Translations under genes and position numbers: made by a program
Assembly: GCF_964275005.1 (NCBI RefSeq)
Contig: NC_092705.1
Location: 20,777,723-20,841,722 of the forward strand
Source: Diadema setosum
Lineage: Eukaryota; Echinodermata; Echinoidea; Diadematoida; Diadematidae
Reading direction: 5' to 3'
DNA length: 64,000 nucleotides
The notes under the pieces: model-generated
Told to the model about the DNA's origin: nothing
The model's database searches: none
Seen by the model: the letters and a program-made list of their open reading frames with translations, nothing else
Shown: piece by piece, positions 60,401 to 64,000 of the stretch
How the letters are laid out: every line of letters starts with the position of its first letter
Numbering within the stretch: position 1 is the stretch's first letter

Positions 60401-63233
60401 GGGAAACTAAAGGCAAAATTCTGAATATAAGAATTTTCTGTCAACTCAAACTTCAAAAAACTTCAAATGACATAGTGTCTAGAATTCTGGAGAGTGATGC
60501 CACAAAAGTGAATAAATGAACAGAATTTCTTTATTTCATTGATTACGGTCTCTAGTCAAGACTACTTAATATGCTCTACATGCCATGCCTAACTTAGGTA
60601 AATACTGAACTCCAATTTTCATATTTCATTACCGGATGACATATTCCTATGACAAACTGAAATCTCATCCCAGTCTCAATCCAACAATGCAAAAAGACTT
60701 CCAAAAAGGCTTGATCTGAGTAATATGACATATGTTGTATCCCTGCCCAGCAGATGCTAGTAGCTACAGTTAGCAGCAGTCAAGTCTGAATTGAGATATT
60801 AAAGGTGGATAGTCCCGGTAGTGTAGAGGGCACTGTTGATGATACTGCCGATCACCGTTAGCATTGATACGAAGATTGCCGAAGTTGAGCTGTCATCAAG
60901 AGGAAAGCGTGTAGGTGTTGCTATTAAAGTAACGTTGCCTTTGTTGTCTTCTCTGCGCATCACGCAGTCTGTAGTAATGCCAGGGTGCGTGCATATGTGC
61001 TTCTTATTATGACATCACAAAAGAAGTTTGCTAAAGCTGTCATCCCCTCAGCCGAATCATGAGCCGAACTGTGATCAGACCACTGATTACAGTGGATTGG
61101 ACATCTTCGAACTCTGGGAAGTGGGCCACAGCATAAGCGCCAAAGAGGAGTCGATAGCATACAATTGTAGGTCTCTATAGGAAACTTGCGCTGTGCGCCC
61201 GCATATGCATTTGACTAAAACACCGGGACCATGCACCTTTAAGTGTAGAATTATAGGGATGTAGGATTGTTTTTAAGAATAGTTCAAAGCTTTGAAATTA
61301 TTGCTTTGTTAATTTGGGAGTAGAACCTGAAGATTTGAATATATCAAACCAAATGTGTTTGTGTGTGCATTTTTATGCCTCCGCCACGAAGTGTCGCCGG
61401 AGGCATTATGTTTTCAGGGTTGTCCGTCCTTCCGTCAGTCTGTCTTTCTGTCCATCCGTAATGAAATTTTATGGACAGTGTAGCGGTAACTAAAAACAGT
61501 TTAAGGGATCCTAATGAGACTTGGTATGTACAATTTGTATATGCATGAGTGGACGAAGTTGTGCCTATTAACTTTTGGGTGCACAATGCTCAAGGTCAAA
61601 GGTAAAAAAAATGCTCAAAATTTCACTATTTCTTCCATTTCTATGCAATGCAGGGAGGGTTTTTCTTGAAACTTGATGTATACATGTGATACCAAATAAG
61701 GATTCTCCAGAGAGAGTTTTTAGTCATGAGGTCAAAGGTCAGAGGTCAAGTGAGAATGTTAAAATTTTACTTTTTTCTCCATATCTTTGAAATGGTTCAA
61801 GGTGTCTTCATGGAACTTAGTACATACAATAGTATGCATGTACTAACTAGCAGTGATTATCTAGTGAATGTGGGGGTCATGGGTCAAAGGTCAAGGTCAA
61901 CTCCTCGTAATTTCACTTTTTCCCTCATATTTATGCAGTACTTGCCAGATTTTTCTTGAAACTTGATATACATGTACATGTAATACATACAACCAGAGAT
62001 TCTCTCGAAGTTTCTTACCCAGAGGTCAAAGGTCAAGTGAAAGTGCTAAATTTCATTTCTTCCTCCATATCTTGAAAGTGAATCAAGGTATCATCATGAA
62101 ACTTAGTACAAATCTATGCATGTTCTACCTGACAGTGATTCTCATGGGAATCTTAGGGTCATAGGGTCACAGGTCCAGGATCAAAGGCCAGGTTAAAATA
62201 CAAAAATTTTACTATTTGATAGTGAAATTACGCTTCTTCTTCATATATACCTTGAAAGTTACTCAGTGCATCTATAGACGTATAATAAAGGGTCAAAAGT
62301 GAAGTAAAAATCCTCAAATCCCTAAATACCTGCGCTCTTAGGCAGTATACATACAATGTAGCCATCCATCCAGTTAAACCTAGTTCAAGGAAGGTGAACA
62401 TTTAACACATTAGTGACAAACCTGTCATTTTGATATTTTACCAATCATGTGAAACTCATCCCACATTGTCAAGACATTGTACTATAGACCTATTAGGAGA
62501 ACCATGCATTTTGGTGGAGGCATACCAGTCACCATTGCGACATATCTAGTTTCTTTCTGTACTACTGTAGGTGCAGCTGAAGGGATACCACATTGCCTCG
62601 TTGTACTGTGAAGTACAGGAGTACAAGTCTGCCCTGCCATATGCTGAGAGTTATGTAGCCGTGAAGCCAGCTGACCCACGAGGATGGAAGTTGTTGGGCT
62701 ACATCTTTGAGAGCTTGAAGAACCCAGCAAAGGCCATTGAGAGTTATCGACGCTCACTGGAACTGAACTCCTACCAGAAAGAACTAGTTCTTAAGGGTAT
62801 GATGATTAACTAGACTCTATGTGTCTGTCACTTTTAATCTTCTCAAGATTTGCAGAGCAAGGGGAGACATCTTTGAGGAACTTCCTTTCTGATCTGTTTG
62901 AAATGTTAGTTCCAGCTGTATGTAGGGTGCCTCTAAAAGCTTGCTTTCATATTGTGTACCTTCTGACCCTAAAATTCAGGAGATACGAGAAACTGAGAGA
63001 AAATCATGCAAAAATAAGAATTTTCACCCCTCTCCCATACATTACTATTAGCAGGTGTTGATGAAAATAGGAAAAAAAGGTTGAATGAAGCTTCTTTTCT
63101 GTATGATGTTTTACATTGTTTAACAGTGGCTGAACTTTACTGCGATGTCAACTATGAAGCAGAGAAGCACCGTTACTGGGCGGAACGAGCAGAGAAGTAT
63201 TTTCCCAATCACCGCATCATTCACAAGATTAGG
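54410..63233 (+). CDS. RANBP2: RANBP2/Nup358-like nucleoporin, first three coding exons (continues past window)
   Basis: Exons 54410-54490 (phase 0), 62571-62796 and 63127-63233, with donors GTAAGTG, GTATGA and GTAAGTC: 138 residues so far. Nup358 is the cytoplasmic-filament nucleoporin that binds Ran and carries SUMO-ligase activity; its N-terminal tetratricopeptide domain attaches it to the pore. The start MSRTYRSKHEADEFAESVKK resembles the human start MRRSKADVERYIASV. The exon 1-2 junction SPEEVQLKG aligns without gap to SPRQKSMKG in the human protein. Exon 2 gives TPR helices (LYCEVQEYKSALPYAESY; GYIFESLKNPAKAIESYRRS, human LYELEENTDKAVECYRRS, then ELNSYQKELVLK). Exon 3 reads VAELYCDV and KHRYWAERAEKYFPNH, like the human AKYWLERAAKLFP. 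Ran-binding, zinc-finger and cyclophilin domains would lie beyond the window. Intron 1 is about 8.1 kb. Assignment by N-terminal similarity is strong, but orthology rests on the unseen remainder. Confidence 0.93.
56028..56585. mobile_element. TTAA-flanked MITE, GGACAAGTTCACC family, copy 2
   Basis: An element of 558 bp with ends TTAAAGGGCAAGTTCACC and, from the right, TTAAAGGACAAGTTCACC. Its interior is the reverse complement of 13873-14441. Confidence 0.85.
59617..59998 (+). repeat. Tandem duplication of a 190-bp unit
   Basis: The unit from GTTATTAGATAGGGGCGC to CCTGCCAAGTTTCAT occurs twice back to back (59617-59806, then 59807-59998) with few differences. A related fragment (AGTAAAAGATG-CGTG-GGTGACCGTGAT) appears in altered form at about 55885-55915. 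Confidence 0.85.
60799..61242. mobile_element. TTAA-flanked MITE, GGTGCATGGTCC family, copy 2
   Basis: A copy of 444 bp in the same orientation as 12858-13290, with ends TTAAAGGTGGATAGTCCCGG and, from the right, TTAAAGGTGCATGGTCCCGG. Confidence 0.85.
61375..62330 (+). repeat. Degenerate ~145-bp array carrying AGGTCA direct repeats
   Basis: It opens with a short hairpin (CCTCCGCC ... GGCGGAGG-like, 61379-61405) and CCGTCC repeats. About five degenerate units follow, each with a phrase like TGAAACTTGATATACA and then GGTCAAAGGTCA. AGGTCA half-site clusters lie at 61593, 61729-61748, 61880-61898, 62023-62035 and about 62158-62180, that is 135-150 bases apart. It is probably an old dispersed repeat rather than a gene. 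Confidence 0.65.
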
Positions 63234-64000
63234 GTAAGTCCAGCGTGATTGCGGTCTTGCAATAAACGGTTGAGGTTAATCAACAGATTAAAATTGTCCC
63301 CAATATCTGGAAAAAAACCCCAAACAAACTGACACTAGAGCGTCGTGCCAAAAGTTGCCAACCTGCTGACACTAAGAAAAGTACAAAATGAGTCAAAAGT
63401 GTCCGCAAGCTTCAAAACTATGTTGATAATTATCTTTATCCGTGGATTGCAGTACGTTTTTTTTTTTTCCGTATAATGTTATAAATCAAGGCTAAGATGA
63501 CACCAGAAAGCACCTGGAGAACCTAAGAGCCCCCCCCCCCCCCCCAAAAAAAAAGCCCTTGAGCTGGCCCAGGATCCCTTTCACAGAGTACATGCTTTGC
63601 TAAGATATGCTTTCAAGCAAATTCATTTTCATACAATATTCAGATTTTTTTTTTTTTTTTTTTTTTATGCAGCATTGACATGCTCAAGTTCAAGTTGTGA
63701 ATCAATCTTCATTAGACACGCAGGTCTGTGATACACACATCTGTGACCGCCGAGCTCAAAAAAAGTAGACCAAAGTGAATTTCCACTTTTCTCTAAAGCT
63801 TAACTTTGGTTTTCTTCAAAGCTGCTAAATTTCGACAGTAGGAAGAGAAAAGATCACTCTCCCAGGTAAGACAGGCTTAAAAAATTCAGGTCGGCCAACC
63901 CAAAAGACATATTTCGTTCCATTGCAGAGAATCCTAATCTAAGACTTTTTGTGGGTTTTTAGCTTGGTGGTCACTCATGATCCCGTGTATAATCTTCAAT

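Larger units (their letters stand above)
54491..62570. other. RANBP2 intron 1, mostly anonymous sequence with repeats
   Basis: No alternative exon was recognised. The intron holds MITEs at 56028-56585 and 60799-61242, a tandem duplication at 59617-59998 and a degenerate array at 61375-62330. Nothing identifiable was seen in 54491-56025, 56590-59610 and 60005-60795. The part from about 57400 to 59160 is locally rich in CG dinucleotides and CA runs. Confidence 0.6.

Overview
The window is animal nuclear DNA. It is AT-rich, has long introns with GT-AG boundaries, many microsatellites and a dense load of short inverted-repeat transposons. Gene content and the foldback element with long compound arms point to a marine invertebrate deuterostome, most likely an echinoderm such as a sea urchin. 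This is inference; no species marker is present.

Four host genes can be read. (1) The 3' part of a CD63-like tetraspanin lies on the plus strand at 9953-16392, with five exons running from the third membrane segment to the stop; its upstream exons were not found in the window. (2) A nine-exon leucine-rich-repeat protein with lysine-rich tracts, 442 residues, lies on the plus strand at 25686-33048 and appears complete. (3) A complete four-exon HAD-family pseudouridine-5'-phosphatase (PUDP/HDHD1 type), 231 residues, lies on the minus strand at 43720-39574. (4) The first three coding exons of a RANBP2/Nup358-like nucleoporin lie on the plus strand at 54410-63233, with an intron 1 of about 8.1 kb; the gene runs off the right edge. 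The four genes have no obvious shared pathway.

The rest is mostly mobile DNA. At least four MITE families are flanked by TTAA, and two of them abut and share one TTAA. Other elements are a hAT-type element of 1337 bp with a perfect 8-bp target duplication and four internal tandem repeats, Mutator-like mini-elements with 9-bp duplications, hAT-like and mariner-like fragments, and a 1.1-kb compound foldback in PUDP intron 1. There is also a head-to-head pair of 540-bp elements forming a palindrome near the left edge, a 2.2-kb element with terminal inverted repeats of about 260 bp, and a decayed jockey/CR1-type LINE carrying its own MITE insertion. RANBP2 intron 1 holds a degenerate array, with a period of about 145 bp, in which most units carry a direct repeat of AGGTCA half-sites.

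No rRNA, tRNA, CRISPR array or retrovirus-like element was recognised.
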